64,000 nt of DNA, taken from the NCBI GenBank assembly GCA_004557455.1, contig SFDX01000021.1, forward strand, positions 1 to 64,000, written 5' to 3'. The stretch is from Akkermansia muciniphila. GTDB lineage: Bacteria; Verrucomicrobiota; Verrucomicrobiia; Verrucomicrobiales; Akkermansiaceae. Position numbers and translations under genes: made by a program. Shown here one piece after another: positions 6,919 to 15,018 of this stretch (its first letter is position 1; each line of letters starts with the position of its first letter). The notes under the pieces are model-generated. The model was not told where the DNA came from and ran no database searches. It saw only the letters and a list, made by a program, of their open reading frames with translations.

Positions 6919-8766
6919 TCAGGGCTGCGGTGCCGCCGCCTCATCCGAGCGCAGCACCGGAATGGCACTGCGGCGAATGGCCTCATCGGCCACCGCGGCG
7001 AGCTTGCGGCTCATGTAGATGGTGTAGGGAGCGGAGGAGATGGTGAAGCTCACGATGTCCGACTCCGTCGGCTCATCGAGCAGAGCCTTGAACTCCGCAA
7101 AATTGCGGACGGGCTTGCCGTTCACCTCGCGAACGATGTTGCACTGCAGGGATTCGTAGGACAGCGTGGCCGGGGTCGGTACAATCATGGTGATGGCCAC
7201 GGGCTCCGTCACCCCGGCCTCGCGCAGCTTCTGCTCCTCCTTAACGAGGCGGAGGAAGGGCAGCGGTGCCCCGGCTACCCGCATCACCTTGTCGTGGAGG
7301 TCGCGGGTAATCGGCTGAAACACCAGGCCGCCCCAGACGACGTACGGCGGGCGGCTGCCGGGCTTCATCTCCCGCAGCAGGGCCTTGTCGCAGGCATCGC
7401 GGTTCAGGGGCACCTGCACCTCCCGCGCCACGCCGTCACGGCTGACGGTCAGGGTGAGCATCTCCCCGGGCTTTTTCAGCCAGCGGCAGCAATCTCCCGC
7501 GGGCAAGGTGCCGTACCGGGGGAAACTGCAGTTGCCCATCACGTCAATGGGCTGGTCCTCCACCGCCGTCAGCACATCGCCGGCGGCAATACCGGCCTGC
7601 TCAGCAGCACTGCCGGAAAGCACCTTGTTGACGTACAGTCCCCCCTGCTCCTTCCCTATCTTGAGGTACTTGCGGAACACAGGGTCCGTGAGCGGGCTGA
7701 ACTCTACCCCGAGGACGGGCACGGAATTCACCACCCCGCTGCCGACAGGCGCGGCCTCCAGGAAGCGGCGGATGAGATCCGCGTTCACGCACTCGGTCGT
7801 CTGCTCGTCCCGGCGGTCCACCACCATGCCCACCATCTTCCCATCTTTCACCAAGGGGGCACCGCGCCGCTCATCGAGGGACGGGATGTGAGCCAGCTTG
7901 CACACCAAGGCTAGGCTGCTGCCCTTGGCTGCGGCGGACTCCGCAACGGCGCTCACCTTCTGCGGGGTGACGCCGTTGATGGTGCCCCACATCTCGGCGG
8001 AATCGCCCACGGATTGGGGCTCGCCCACGGGCAGGGGCTGCATGTTCGCAAAGAGGGCGGCGTCCTCCGGATGCACCGGGGTGAGAAGCGCCAGGCCGAT
8101 GCCGAGGTCACAGTAGGCAACGCGTGCAGGCACGGGTGTACTGCCGTCCGTGCGGCTCAGCTCCACGTAGGTGGCGTTGGCCATGTTCCACGGCGGCACC
8201 AGCACCATGCCTTTACCCAGATACACACCGCAGCAGGTCGATTCATCCCCCTCGTCCAGCTCCCAGGGGCGTATGAGGTTGTAGGAGTGGTACACGCAGC
8301 GCACGGAGAGAAGGCAGTTCAGCGGCGTGGGGGCCACATCGGCGGCGGGTGCAGGCTGCTCGGCAGGCGTTGGCTGCGGGGTGACGGTTTCCGGGGTAGC
8401 GGTCGGTTCCCCTGCGGTGGGCTCGGCGGGGGCCGGGGTCTCTGCCGCAGCGGGTTCGGTGGGGGGGACGGCCGGGGGCTCGGACTCCGCCGGGGTAGGC
8501 GCGGGCTCCTCGGCCTGCGGCTCGGGGGTTACCGCCGGCTCCGGCTGCGCTTCTGCCGTGGATTGCGGCTCCGGCTGCGGTTCCGCCGTGGGCTGCGGCT
8601 CGGCCTGCGGTTCCGCCGTCGGGGTGGGCTTGGCCGCCTCCGCCGGGGCGGTCTGCTGCGTGTCGTTGTGCTTGCGAGCCTCCGGGGCGGTGCGCTCCGT
8701 CTTCTTGCAGGCGCAGAGGGAGAGCCCCGCCAGGGCTATCAAAAGGCTGTATCGGTAGATTTTCAT
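6919..8766 (-). CDS. lipoprotein with degenerate trypsin-like domain and PDZ domain (pseudoprotease of the HtrA type)
   Basis: 615 residues. A signal peptide ends in LCAC (lipidated Cys about 20). A long Pro/Glu/Ala/Thr-rich linker spans about 30-150 with repeated AEPQPE units. A trypsin-like domain follows (about 155-350), and then a PDZ region (GLYVNKVLSGSAAEQAGIAAGDVL). The domain aligns with that of the next gene upstream, but the His segment TNAHVV is replaced by VPPWNMAN and the Ser segment PGNSGGP by DERRGAPL; only the Asp segment (CDLGIGLALL) is retained. It therefore should not cleave peptides. It starts 15 nt after the active HtrA gene; I infer an envelope binding or regulatory partner. 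Confidence 0.75.
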   Translation of the reverse strand: MKIYRYSLLIALAGLSLCACKKTERTAPEARKHNDTQQTAPAEAAKPTPTAEPQAEPQPTAEPQPEPQSTAEAQPEPAVTPEPQAEEPAPTPAESEPPAVPPTEPAAAETPAPAEPTAGEPTATPETVTPQPTPAEQPAPAADVAPTPLNCLLSVRCVYHSYNLIRPWELDEGDESTCCGVYLGKGMVLVPPWNMANATYVELSRTDGSTPVPARVAYCDLGIGLALLTPVHPEDAALFANMQPLPVGEPQSVGDSAEMWGTINGVTPQKVSAVAESAAAKGSSLALVCKLAHIPSLDERRGAPLVKDGKMVGMVVDRRDEQTTECVNADLIRRFLEAAPVGSGVVNSVPVLGVEFSPLTDPVFRKYLKIGKEQGGLYVNKVLSGSAAEQAGIAAGDVLTAVEDQPIDVMGNCSFPRYGTLPAGDCCRWLKKPGEMLTLTVSRDGVAREVQVPLNRDACDKALLREMKPGSRPPYVVWGGLVFQPITRDLHDKVMRVAGAPLPFLRLVKEEQKLREAGVTEPVAITMIVPTPATLSYESLQCNIVREVNGKPVRNFAEFKALLDEPTESDIVSFTISSAPYTIYMSRKLAAVADEAIRRSAIPVLRSDEAAAPQP

Positions 8767-8781
8767 GATGGGGACGACTTC

Positions 8782-10317
8782 TTACAGTCGGGATGTTTGG
8801 TGGATGTTATAACGGTTGCGGATGCGCTCGTTGGCGGCATCCAACGCAGCAGCTTCCAGCACAACGGGACGGGAGGCACCATCGAACTCGATGGTCACGA
8901 ATTCGGGGCGCATGCTCTTGTCCTCGGGGTTCAGCAGCTCGTGCAGATGCGCCAGGCCGGTCACTTCCATGCCGTTCACCTTGGTCACAACGCGGTTGCC
9001 GAAGTCCTCGCAACGCGTGTTCACTTCATCCGGCAACACCTTGGTGAGCAGCACCAGATCCTTCTTTTTCTGCGCCCCGCCGCGGTTCATGAAGTCATCC
9101 ACCGCCAACATGAAATCGGCGGGGTTCATGTCATTGGCCTGCACCACATTGAGGTTGAGGGGCTGGAACACAAAGCCGGCGAACTCCACATAGCGCGGGC
9201 GTTCGTCGTAGGACCACAGTTTCACATCCCGGGCGGGCAGCGGGGCCAGCGTGGCGGTCACCTGCATCTTCTGTCCGGAGCGCAGAATATCAAAGGTGAC
9301 GCGGTCGCCTGCAAAGCGGCGGTCGGCCATCTCTTCCATCTTCACGCGCTCGTTGTTCAGCTCAATCATGCAGGAGCTGTCCACGGGATGATTGTCCACC
9401 GCCAGCACCACATCGCCGGGCTGTAACACGCCGTCGCAGCTGCCGCCCTTCACCACATCGGCCACCAGGGAGCCCGTCGCGTCATCCGGCAGCCCGAAGT
9501 GCGCACGCATGGCCGGGTTCTCGAGGTTGAAGAATCGTGCGCCGAAGTCCACATATTTGTCATAGCGGCCATCGCGGATGTCCTGCAGAAAGCGGCTGAT
9601 AACGGGTATGGGAATCATGTACCCCGTGGCATCGGCGTTGCGCAGCCCCTGGAAGGCAACACCGATGACCCTGTCCCCCAGCAGAACGGGGCCGCCGCTG
9701 TTACCGGGGTTGATGGCGGCGTCGATCTGCACGGTCAGGTGCTCAATGTTGCGCGGGTGGGAATAGGGGATGGTGTCGATGCGGGAGACGATGCCGCGCG
9801 TTACGGACAGGCGTGTGCCGCCCATGGGGTAGCCCACGGCGCGCACCTCTTCCTCCAGGCGCGGGAGGCGGTCCATGAACTCTAGGCAGGGGATGGACTC
9901 AAACGCTTTCTTGTCCTCTACCTCCACCAAGGCCAGGTCGGCATCATGCGCCACGTACTTCACCTTGGCGGGGTACTTGCGGGCATCCGCATACGGTAAC
10001 ACATAGAGTCGCTCCGAATTGGCCACCACATGCGCATTCGTCATAAAGACGCCGGGTTGCACCATAAAGCCGGTGCCGTTCCCGCGCCCGTAGCGGCCCG
10101 TCTGCCACGGTGTTTCGTAGTCCGGGGTCAGGTTCGTGATCTCAATCTTCACAATGCCCCGGTAGGCATCCCGCACACTGCGGGCACCGGTGGATACCGC
10201 TTCCACGGCGGTAGAAACAGGTACGGCTTCCTGCGGCGGAGGCGGCGGAGTTTGCTGCGCCGTGGCCGTCACCGGCACCAAGACCGCAGCGATGGAAAAA
10301 CAAAAGGGGCTTTTCAT
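8782..10317 (-). CDS. HtrA/DegP-family serine protease (S1C) with PDZ domain
   Basis: 511 residues from MKSPFCFSIAAVLVPVTATAQ, an export signal with cleavage near ATA-QQ. The catalytic triad is His96 (TNAHVV), Asp127 (HDADLALV) and Ser207 (NPGNSGGPV). A PDZ-like domain follows around 270-360 (GSLVADVVKGGSCDGVLQPGDVVL), and a second weaker one near the C-terminus. These are periplasmic quality-control proteases. The longer open frame to 10335 is rejected because the predicted transcription start lies around 10320. First gene of a two-gene unit with the pseudoprotease. Confidence 0.88.
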   Translation of the reverse strand: MKSPFCFSIAAVLVPVTATAQQTPPPPPQEAVPVSTAVEAVSTGARSVRDAYRGIVKIEITNLTPDYETPWQTGRYGRGNGTGFMVQPGVFMTNAHVVANSERLYVLPYADARKYPAKVKYVAHDADLALVEVEDKKAFESIPCLEFMDRLPRLEEEVRAVGYPMGGTRLSVTRGIVSRIDTIPYSHPRNIEHLTVQIDAAINPGNSGGPVLLGDRVIGVAFQGLRNADATGYMIPIPVISRFLQDIRDGRYDKYVDFGARFFNLENPAMRAHFGLPDDATGSLVADVVKGGSCDGVLQPGDVVLAVDNHPVDSSCMIELNNERVKMEEMADRRFAGDRVTFDILRSGQKMQVTATLAPLPARDVKLWSYDERPRYVEFAGFVFQPLNLNVVQANDMNPADFMLAVDDFMNRGGAQKKKDLVLLTKVLPDEVNTRCEDFGNRVVTKVNGMEVTGLAHLHELLNPEDKSMRPEFVTIEFDGASRPVVLEAAALDAANERIRNRYNIHQTSRL

Positions 10318-10326
10318 GACCATCCT

Positions 10327-10355
10327 ATTCTGCACCCACCCTCCCGCAGAGTCAA
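10327..10355 (-). promoter_or_regulatory. promoter of the HtrA pair
   Basis: Minus strand: TTGACT (10355-10350), 17 bp, CAGAAT (10332-10327). The chosen ATG follows the -10 by 9 nt, so the mRNA is probably almost leaderless. The AGGA just upstream of the ATG would not be in the transcript. Confidence 0.55.
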
Positions 10356-10903
10356 GTGAAAATCACGCCATAACCCCGACTCAAAGGAGGCGGGAAGGAG
10401 CTGCCCGCCGAGGTAGAAGAACCCGAGAGGGGCAGGTCCGCGGTCTGCTCCCGACTGCTTTTTTCTGCCGATTCCGTGTTCCACCGGGGTGCAGTGGGGA
10501 TAGGTGGCGGGAGCCCCTTTTCCATGGGCGTTCCACTGATTCGGTTTCTAGCAAATCGGATTTCGTTTTACTTTTCTTAAATTAGTTCAAGTCGTTGAGT
10601 ATCAACGACTTACACCTTTTGCAAGAAATGTTCCACAGAAAAATCACTTCACGGCGCCGAGGTAAAATAATAATCAAGGAAACTTAAACAATACGCCACT
10701 GCCGGGGAAGAAAAAAGGGATTGCGTGGAACACCGATGGAACGCGAAGGGAGAGCGGCACGGGGAAGAAGGCGGGCAAAAAAAATCCTTTTCAGCGGGGG
10801 CCGGACGTGGCATAGTCATCCCCGCAACGCCCCCCTGCCCCACCTACTCCGCGGCGGAGAGGGAAGCAGGGAGGCGGCAAGGAAAAGAAAACGAGAAAAC
10901 ACA
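10356..10903. other. long dnaA upstream region, possible origin-related sequence
   Basis: About 550 bp without a credible gene. A strong stem (GGCGGG 10389-10394 / CCCGCC 10404-10409) and a T6 run at 10459-10464 could belong to a short RNA. An AT-rich stretch covers about 10545-10700. Four TTCCAC-type motifs resembling DnaA boxes lie at 10477-10485 (TGTTCCACC), 10529-10537 (CGTTCCACT), 10629-10637 (TGTTCCACA) and, on the minus strand, 10732-10724 (TGTTCCACG). TGTTCCACA matches 7 of 9 positions of TTATCCACA. An origin or an autoregulated dnaA promoter is possible but unproven. Confidence 0.35.
10589..10611. repeat. perfect 10-3-10 palindrome, related copy at 55914
   Basis: AAGTCGTTGA, spacer GTA, TCAACGACTT. 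A related sequence with the same outer bases lies at 55914-55938 inside the third inverton. Role unknown. Confidence 0.6.
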
Positions 10904-12340
10904 ATGGAGCAGACAAAGGAGACAGAGCTTTGGAACCGCCTGTTGGCGGACATGCAGAGCACCGGGGAGGTAGGGGAGTATTGGATGGACACGTATTTCT
11001 CGAAAATGCGACTGCTTCAGGACACGGGCACCAAGTTGATTATTGAGTACGAGCGCGGGATGCTGATTGAGTGGGTAGAGATAAGCCACAGCGGGTTGAT
11101 CCTGAACGCCGTCTCGCGCGTACTGAAAGCGGCCCGCGAGTTACAGTTTGTGGAAGCCGGTGCGGGGCAGGAGCAGGCCACGCCCGCAGAGGTGCAAGCG
11201 GCCCCCGCCGCACCGGAGAAACCCGCCCGCGCCCCGCGCAGCTCCGCTGCCAAGAGCACGCGCCGCCCGCGCAGCAAGCCCCTCATCAGCGGCTTGAACG
11301 AGGACTACCGCTTCGAAAACTTTATTGTGGGCGACAACAGCCGTTTGGCCTATGCCGCCGCCCGCCGTGTGGCAGAATCTGCCGTGGAGAAAACGCGCGC
11401 CTTCAACCCCCTCTTCATCTACGGCGACTCCGGCATGGGCAAGACCCACCTTCTGCAGGCCATCGGCAACGAGATACGGCAGCAGGACGAGGACACCCAG
11501 GTGCTGTATGTAACGGGCGAGGAGTTCACTAACGGCTACATCGATGCCCTTACCAAGAAGGGGGAAGCCCTCAGCAACTTCCGCCGCCGCTACCGCCGGG
11601 CCGATGTGCTGCTGATCGACGACATCCAGTTCTTGGCCAAAAAAGGCAAGACGCAGGAGGAGTTCTTCCACACCTTCAACGCCCTTTTCGAGAGCGGCAA
11701 ACAGGTGGTGCTGTGTGCGGACTGCCCGGCCTCCGGCATCACGAACATGGAGGCGCGTCTCTGCACGCGCTTTGAGCAGGGCATGACCGTGTGCCTGGAG
11801 AGCCCCTGCTACGAGACGCGCCTGGCCATCCTGCGCAGCAAGGCCCGCCGCTGGCGCAGTGAGCTGATCTGTGACGAGGTATTGCAGTACCTGGCCCGCA
11901 ACATCAGCTCCTCCGTCCGCAGCTTGGAGGGCGGCCTCACCCGCATCTCCAGCATCGCGGCTTTCTCACACCGCAGCCCCTCCGTGCAGGAGGCACGCGC
12001 GCAGTTGAGCGACCTGCTGGACCGCCGCCGGACCTCCAAGGTGACCATCGAGGACATCCAGAACGCGGTGGCCGAGGAGTTCCGGGTACGCGTGGCAGAC
12101 CTGAACGGGCGCCGGCGGACGGCGGGCATTGCGCACTCCCGCCAGGTGGCCATGTACCTGGCCCGCAAGCTGACGCAGAACTCGCTGCAGGAGATTGGCG
12201 CGGCCTTCGGCGGCCGGGACCACGGCACCGTCATCCACGCCACGCGCACGGTGGAGGAGAAGATGAGCGCGGACCCCGAGCTGGGCGGCTTCATCCGCCG
12301 CATGGAGGAAGAGATGGGCTACGGCGCGGCGGCGCGTTGA
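10904..12340 (+). CDS. dnaA: chromosomal replication initiator DnaA
   Basis: 478 residues from MEQTKETELW. Domain I is short; a low-complexity Ala/Pro linker (about 85-125) follows, then the AAA+ domain with Walker A GDSGMGKT (about 174-181), Walker B LLIDDIQF (about 236-243) and an arginine-finger region. Domain IV has the DNA-binding signature FGGRDHGTVIHATR at about 434-447. It binds DnaA boxes and opens the origin. The upstream in-frame extension to 10721 is Arg/Gly-rich and not DnaA-like, so the ATG at 10904 is preferred. It stands alone, with long spacer on its 5' side. Confidence 0.95.
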   Translation: MEQTKETELWNRLLADMQSTGEVGEYWMDTYFSKMRLLQDTGTKLIIEYERGMLIEWVEISHSGLILNAVSRVLKAARELQFVEAGAGQEQATPAEVQAAPAAPEKPARAPRSSAAKSTRRPRSKPLISGLNEDYRFENFIVGDNSRLAYAAARRVAESAVEKTRAFNPLFIYGDSGMGKTHLLQAIGNEIRQQDEDTQVLYVTGEEFTNGYIDALTKKGEALSNFRRRYRRADVLLIDDIQFLAKKGKTQEEFFHTFNALFESGKQVVLCADCPASGITNMEARLCTRFEQGMTVCLESPCYETRLAILRSKARRWRSELICDEVLQYLARNISSSVRSLEGGLTRISSIAAFSHRSPSVQEARAQLSDLLDRRRTSKVTIEDIQNAVAEEFRVRVADLNGRRRTAGIAHSRQVAMYLARKLTQNSLQEIGAAFGGRDHGTVIHATRTVEEKMSADPELGGFIRRMEEEMGYGAAAR

Positions 12341-12390
12341 GCCCCCTGCCCTGCTCCCCGCCCCCGCATGCGAAAAAACGGATTTCCTGC

Positions 12391-12419
12391 TTGACATGCG
12401 GGCGGGAAAGGCGTATGCT
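12391..12419 (+). promoter_or_regulatory. promoter of CysJ-like gene
   Basis: TTGACA (12391-12396), 17 bp, TATGCT (12414-12419). The leader to the ATG at 12449 would be about 23 nt. Confidence 0.7.
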
Positions 12420-12448
12420 GGGGCAAATCCCACCTTTCACATTTTATT

Positions 12449-13567
12449 ATGGAAGCATATAGCATGAAGAACCCGTTCCCGGCCACCGTGCTGGGAGTCC
12501 GTCCCGTCACCAAACCGGGCAGCGCCAAAGAGACCATCCACATCGACTACTCGCTGGAAGGCTCCGGCCTGAGCTATGTTACCGGCGATGCGCTGGGCGT
12601 CATCCCGCAGAATGACCCTGCCCTGGTGGATGCCCTGCTGGCGGCCCTGGGCCTGGACGGCGCGGAGGACGTGAACGGCTCCACCCTGCGCGACACCCTC
12701 ATCACCGCCTGCGACATCACGGGGCTGAAGAAGGGCACGCTGACCAAGTGGAACACCTTTGCGAACAGCGAGAAGCTGGCCGGCATTCTGGCCGACAAGG
12801 ACGCGCTGAAGGACTTTGTGTGGGGCCGCGACCTGCTGGACCTGGCGCAGAGCGAGGACATGAAAGCGAGCTTCCCGAACGGCGCGGCACTGGTGGGTAT
12901 TCTGCCGAAGCTCACGCCCCGCCTGTACTCCATCGCCTCCAGCCCGGATGCCGTACCGGGGCAGGTTTCCCTCTGCGTGGGGGCCGTGCGCTACACACCC
13001 AAGGGCTCCGACCGCAAGCGCAACGGCGTGTGCTCCACCTTCATGGCGGACCGCGTGAAGCCGGGGGACAAGGTGAAGGTGTTCGTGCACACGAACAAGA
13101 ACTTCCGCCTGCCGGAGGACGGCAGCGTGCCCATCATCATGGTAGGCCCCGGCACCGGCATCGCGCCCTTCCGCGCCTTCATGCAGCAGCGCGTGGCAGA
13201 CGACGCCACCGGGCCCATGTGGTTCTTCTTCGGCAACCCCTACAAGGCCACCGACGGCTGCTACGAGGATGAGCTGGAGGCACTGGTGAACGCCGGCAAG
13301 CTGAAGCTCTCCGTGGCTTGGAGCCGCGACCAGGCTTACAAGATTTACGTGCAGAACCTGATGGAGCAGGACGGCGCAGAGATCTGGCAGTGGCTGGAGA
13401 AAGGCGCGGCCTTCTACATGTGCGGCGATGCCAACCGCATGGCCAAGGATGTGGAGGCGGCCCTGCTGCGCATCATCGCCGAGCACGGCGGTAAGACCCC
13501 GGAGGAGGCTGCGGCCTACCTGGCGGACATGAAGGCGGCCAAGCGTTACCAGAAAGACGTCTATTAA
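12449..13567 (+). CDS. CysJ-like FAD/NADPH flavoprotein (sulfite reductase alpha subunit type, no flavodoxin domain)
   Basis: 372 residues. The FAD-binding motif RLYSIASSP is near 154, GVCSTFM near 193, the NADP motif GPGTGIAPFRAF near 233, and the terminal YMCGDANRMAKDVEAAL module is present. This is the reductase half of CysJ/cytochrome P450 reductase; the N-terminal FMN flavodoxin domain of CysJ is absent, so electrons must pass to a separate partner. No sulfite reductase hemoprotein is adjacent, and the physiological acceptor is an inference from family resemblance. An alternative start is ATG 12464. A strong terminator follows. Confidence 0.85.
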   Translation: MEAYSMKNPFPATVLGVRPVTKPGSAKETIHIDYSLEGSGLSYVTGDALGVIPQNDPALVDALLAALGLDGAEDVNGSTLRDTLITACDITGLKKGTLTKWNTFANSEKLAGILADKDALKDFVWGRDLLDLAQSEDMKASFPNGAALVGILPKLTPRLYSIASSPDAVPGQVSLCVGAVRYTPKGSDRKRNGVCSTFMADRVKPGDKVKVFVHTNKNFRLPEDGSVPIIMVGPGTGIAPFRAFMQQRVADDATGPMWFFFGNPYKATDGCYEDELEALVNAGKLKLSVAWSRDQAYKIYVQNLMEQDGAEIWQWLEKGAAFYMCGDANRMAKDVEAALLRIIAEHGGKTPEEAAAYLADMKAAKRYQKDVY

Positions 13568-13594
13568 TAACACGCGCGCGCGTGCGCGTACTTC

Positions 13595-13630
13595 CCCCGG
13601 TGTGCTTTGCGGAGGCGCACCGGGGTTTTT
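13595..13630 (+). terminator. rho-independent terminator after CysJ-like gene
   Basis: Stem CCCCGGTGTGC (13595-13605) / GCGCACCGGGG (13615-13625), with one G-T wobble, followed by TTTTT (13626-13630). Confidence 0.9.
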
Positions 13631-13634
13631 CTGC

Positions 13635-13663
13635 TTGCCCTCCGGCCCCGAACGTGCTACAAT
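13635..13663 (+). promoter_or_regulatory. promoter of exported protein gene
   Basis: TTGCCC (13635-13640), 17 bp, TACAAT (13658-13663). The ATG follows the -10 by 8 nt. Confidence 0.7.
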
Positions 13664-13671
13664 AGCGAGAC

Positions 13672-14544
13672 ATGAGAGCCACGGCACTGTTCAGCCTGTT
13701 ATCCTGCGCTGCCCTGACGGCGGCGGAACCCCCGACGGAGTCCTGCGACTGCCGCCAATGCCGCGCGGAGTCGACACCCGAGCCCCCGGCAGAGGCGCCG
13801 GAAGGCACGGCGGAGGAAGCCATGGACTGCGCGAGCTACCTGACCGCCCTGCGCGGCTTCTATGCGCGCGCGCAGGCCCTCACCGAGCTGCTGGATGCGG
13901 AGCCGACGGCCCCCGACGAGCGCGCGGCAGCGGTGGGTAAGCTGGTGAGCGAGCTGCAGACCGGGTTGCCCCTGGTACAGAGCACCCCCCCGCAGGCAGA
14001 GCCGGGCCTCTTCCTGCAGGTGGAGGAAAGCCGGCTGAACGGCGGTGTGATTTGCTGCGAGCTCGCCCGCAGTGTGGTGCAGGCCATCTCCGCAGACCCC
14101 GCCCTTCGGGAGCCACTGGACCCCGTCGTGCAGCAATTTCAATTGAGCACGCAGGCGGACTACCCGCAGGAGGAATGGGAGGCCGCCTCCGCGGACATCG
14201 CGCGGCTGAAGGCAGCCAACGATACGCTGCTCTGCGCCCTGCCCCTGTTGGAGTCCGTGCGCAGCCGCGCCACCGCCGCAGCCGTAGCGCCGGAACTGGA
14301 TGCCCTGCGCGAGGATTTGGCCAAGGCCACGGATACGGCACAGGCACTCATAGCAGGGTATACACGCAACCCGCAGACGGCCTGGGCCACGGCAAACGGA
14401 CTGCTGGTCAACACTTCCCGCCTGTTGCGTGTGCTGGACCGACTGATGAATACGGAGCCCCGCTGCTACGGCTCTGCCGAGCTGGAGGCCATCCTGTTGC
14501 CGGCCCTGCCCGTGGACACCGAGGCGACGGATCCGGAGGAGTGA
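13672..14544 (+). CDS. hypothetical exported protein
   Basis: 290 residues, family not recognised. The N-terminus MRATALFSLLSCAALTAAE looks like a short export signal. A Cys-containing segment (SCDCRQC) and a Pro/Glu-rich stretch follow, then a largely helical body with regular Leu/Ala spacing (YLTALRGFYARAQALTELLDAE; QTAWATANGLLVNTSRLLRVLDRL). It is probably a periplasmic helical protein. Its own promoter gives a very short leader. The downstream neighbour is convergent with 7 bp between stops. Confidence 0.65.
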   Translation: MRATALFSLLSCAALTAAEPPTESCDCRQCRAESTPEPPAEAPEGTAEEAMDCASYLTALRGFYARAQALTELLDAEPTAPDERAAAVGKLVSELQTGLPLVQSTPPQAEPGLFLQVEESRLNGGVICCELARSVVQAISADPALREPLDPVVQQFQLSTQADYPQEEWEAASADIARLKAANDTLLCALPLLESVRSRATAAAVAPELDALREDLAKATDTAQALIAGYTRNPQTAWATANGLLVNTSRLLRVLDRLMNTEPRCYGSAELEAILLPALPVDTEATDPEE

Positions 14545-14551
14545 GCCGCAC

Positions 14552-14890
14552 TCAGTGCCCCTCGCTCTGCTGCGCCGGCTCCTCCGCGGGCGGCGGGGCG
14601 TCATCCTCATCGCTGCTCCAAGCCAGCACGGCGATGATGACGTAGAGAATCGTCAGCGCTCCCCCCACCAGGCACACCAACTTGCCTACGCGGTCCTGCC
14701 CCGTGAAGTACTGTAAAGCCCCCACGACCAACGCAGCCGCAAGACCGACGAGGACAATGAGGACCGACCACGTCACGTTCTTGTCGTTGAAGGTGTAGTT
14801 CAGCGCAGCCGCCACGACGGCCAGCAGCGCCACCGCACCGCCGCTGTCAAGGTAGTTAAAGGCATTGAAGTCTCGCGTTTCCTCGTCCAT
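14552..14890 (-). CDS. small membrane protein, three predicted TM segments
   Basis: 112 residues from MDEETRDFNAFNYLDSGG. Three hydrophobic stretches are visible: AVALLAVVAAALNYTF, VLIVLVGLAAALVVGALQYF and LVCLVGGALTILYVIIAVLAW. A soluble acidic tail ends the protein (SSDEDDAPPPAEEP). No family was recognised. The open frame continues upstream to 14980, but the predicted -10 box (14902-14897) lies inside that extension, so the ATG at 14890 is preferred. Confidence 0.7.
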   Translation of the reverse strand: MDEETRDFNAFNYLDSGGAVALLAVVAAALNYTFNDKNVTWSVLIVLVGLAAALVVGALQYFTGQDRVGKLVCLVGGALTILYVIIAVLAWSSDEDDAPPPAEEPAQQSEGH

Positions 14891-14896
14891 GCCCCC

Positions 14897-14925
14897 AGTA
14901 TACGCCATCCGGAGGCTCTTGACAA
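14897..14925 (-). promoter_or_regulatory. promoter of small membrane protein gene
   Basis: Minus strand: TTGTCA (14925-14920), 17 bp, TATACT (14902-14897). The ATG is 6 nt after the -10, so a leaderless mRNA is likely. Confidence 0.65.
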
Positions 14926-14979
14926 TGAGAATCTGCCGCGCAGGCACACAAAAGCCGCACACCGCCGCGGCATGCAGCA

Positions 14980-15008
14980 TTGACTCGCGGGCCGAAAAAT
15001 GCTACAAT
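14980..15008 (+). promoter_or_regulatory. ruvB promoter
   Basis: TTGACT (14980-14985), 17 bp, TACAAT (15003-15008). The ATG is 10 nt downstream of the -10. Confidence 0.75.
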
Positions 15009-15018
15009 GCCCCCGGTC

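Noticed and set aside
10325..10328. AGGA before the HtrA ATG as a Shine-Dalgarno
   Set aside because: It overlaps the predicted -10 box, so it would not be in the mRNA.
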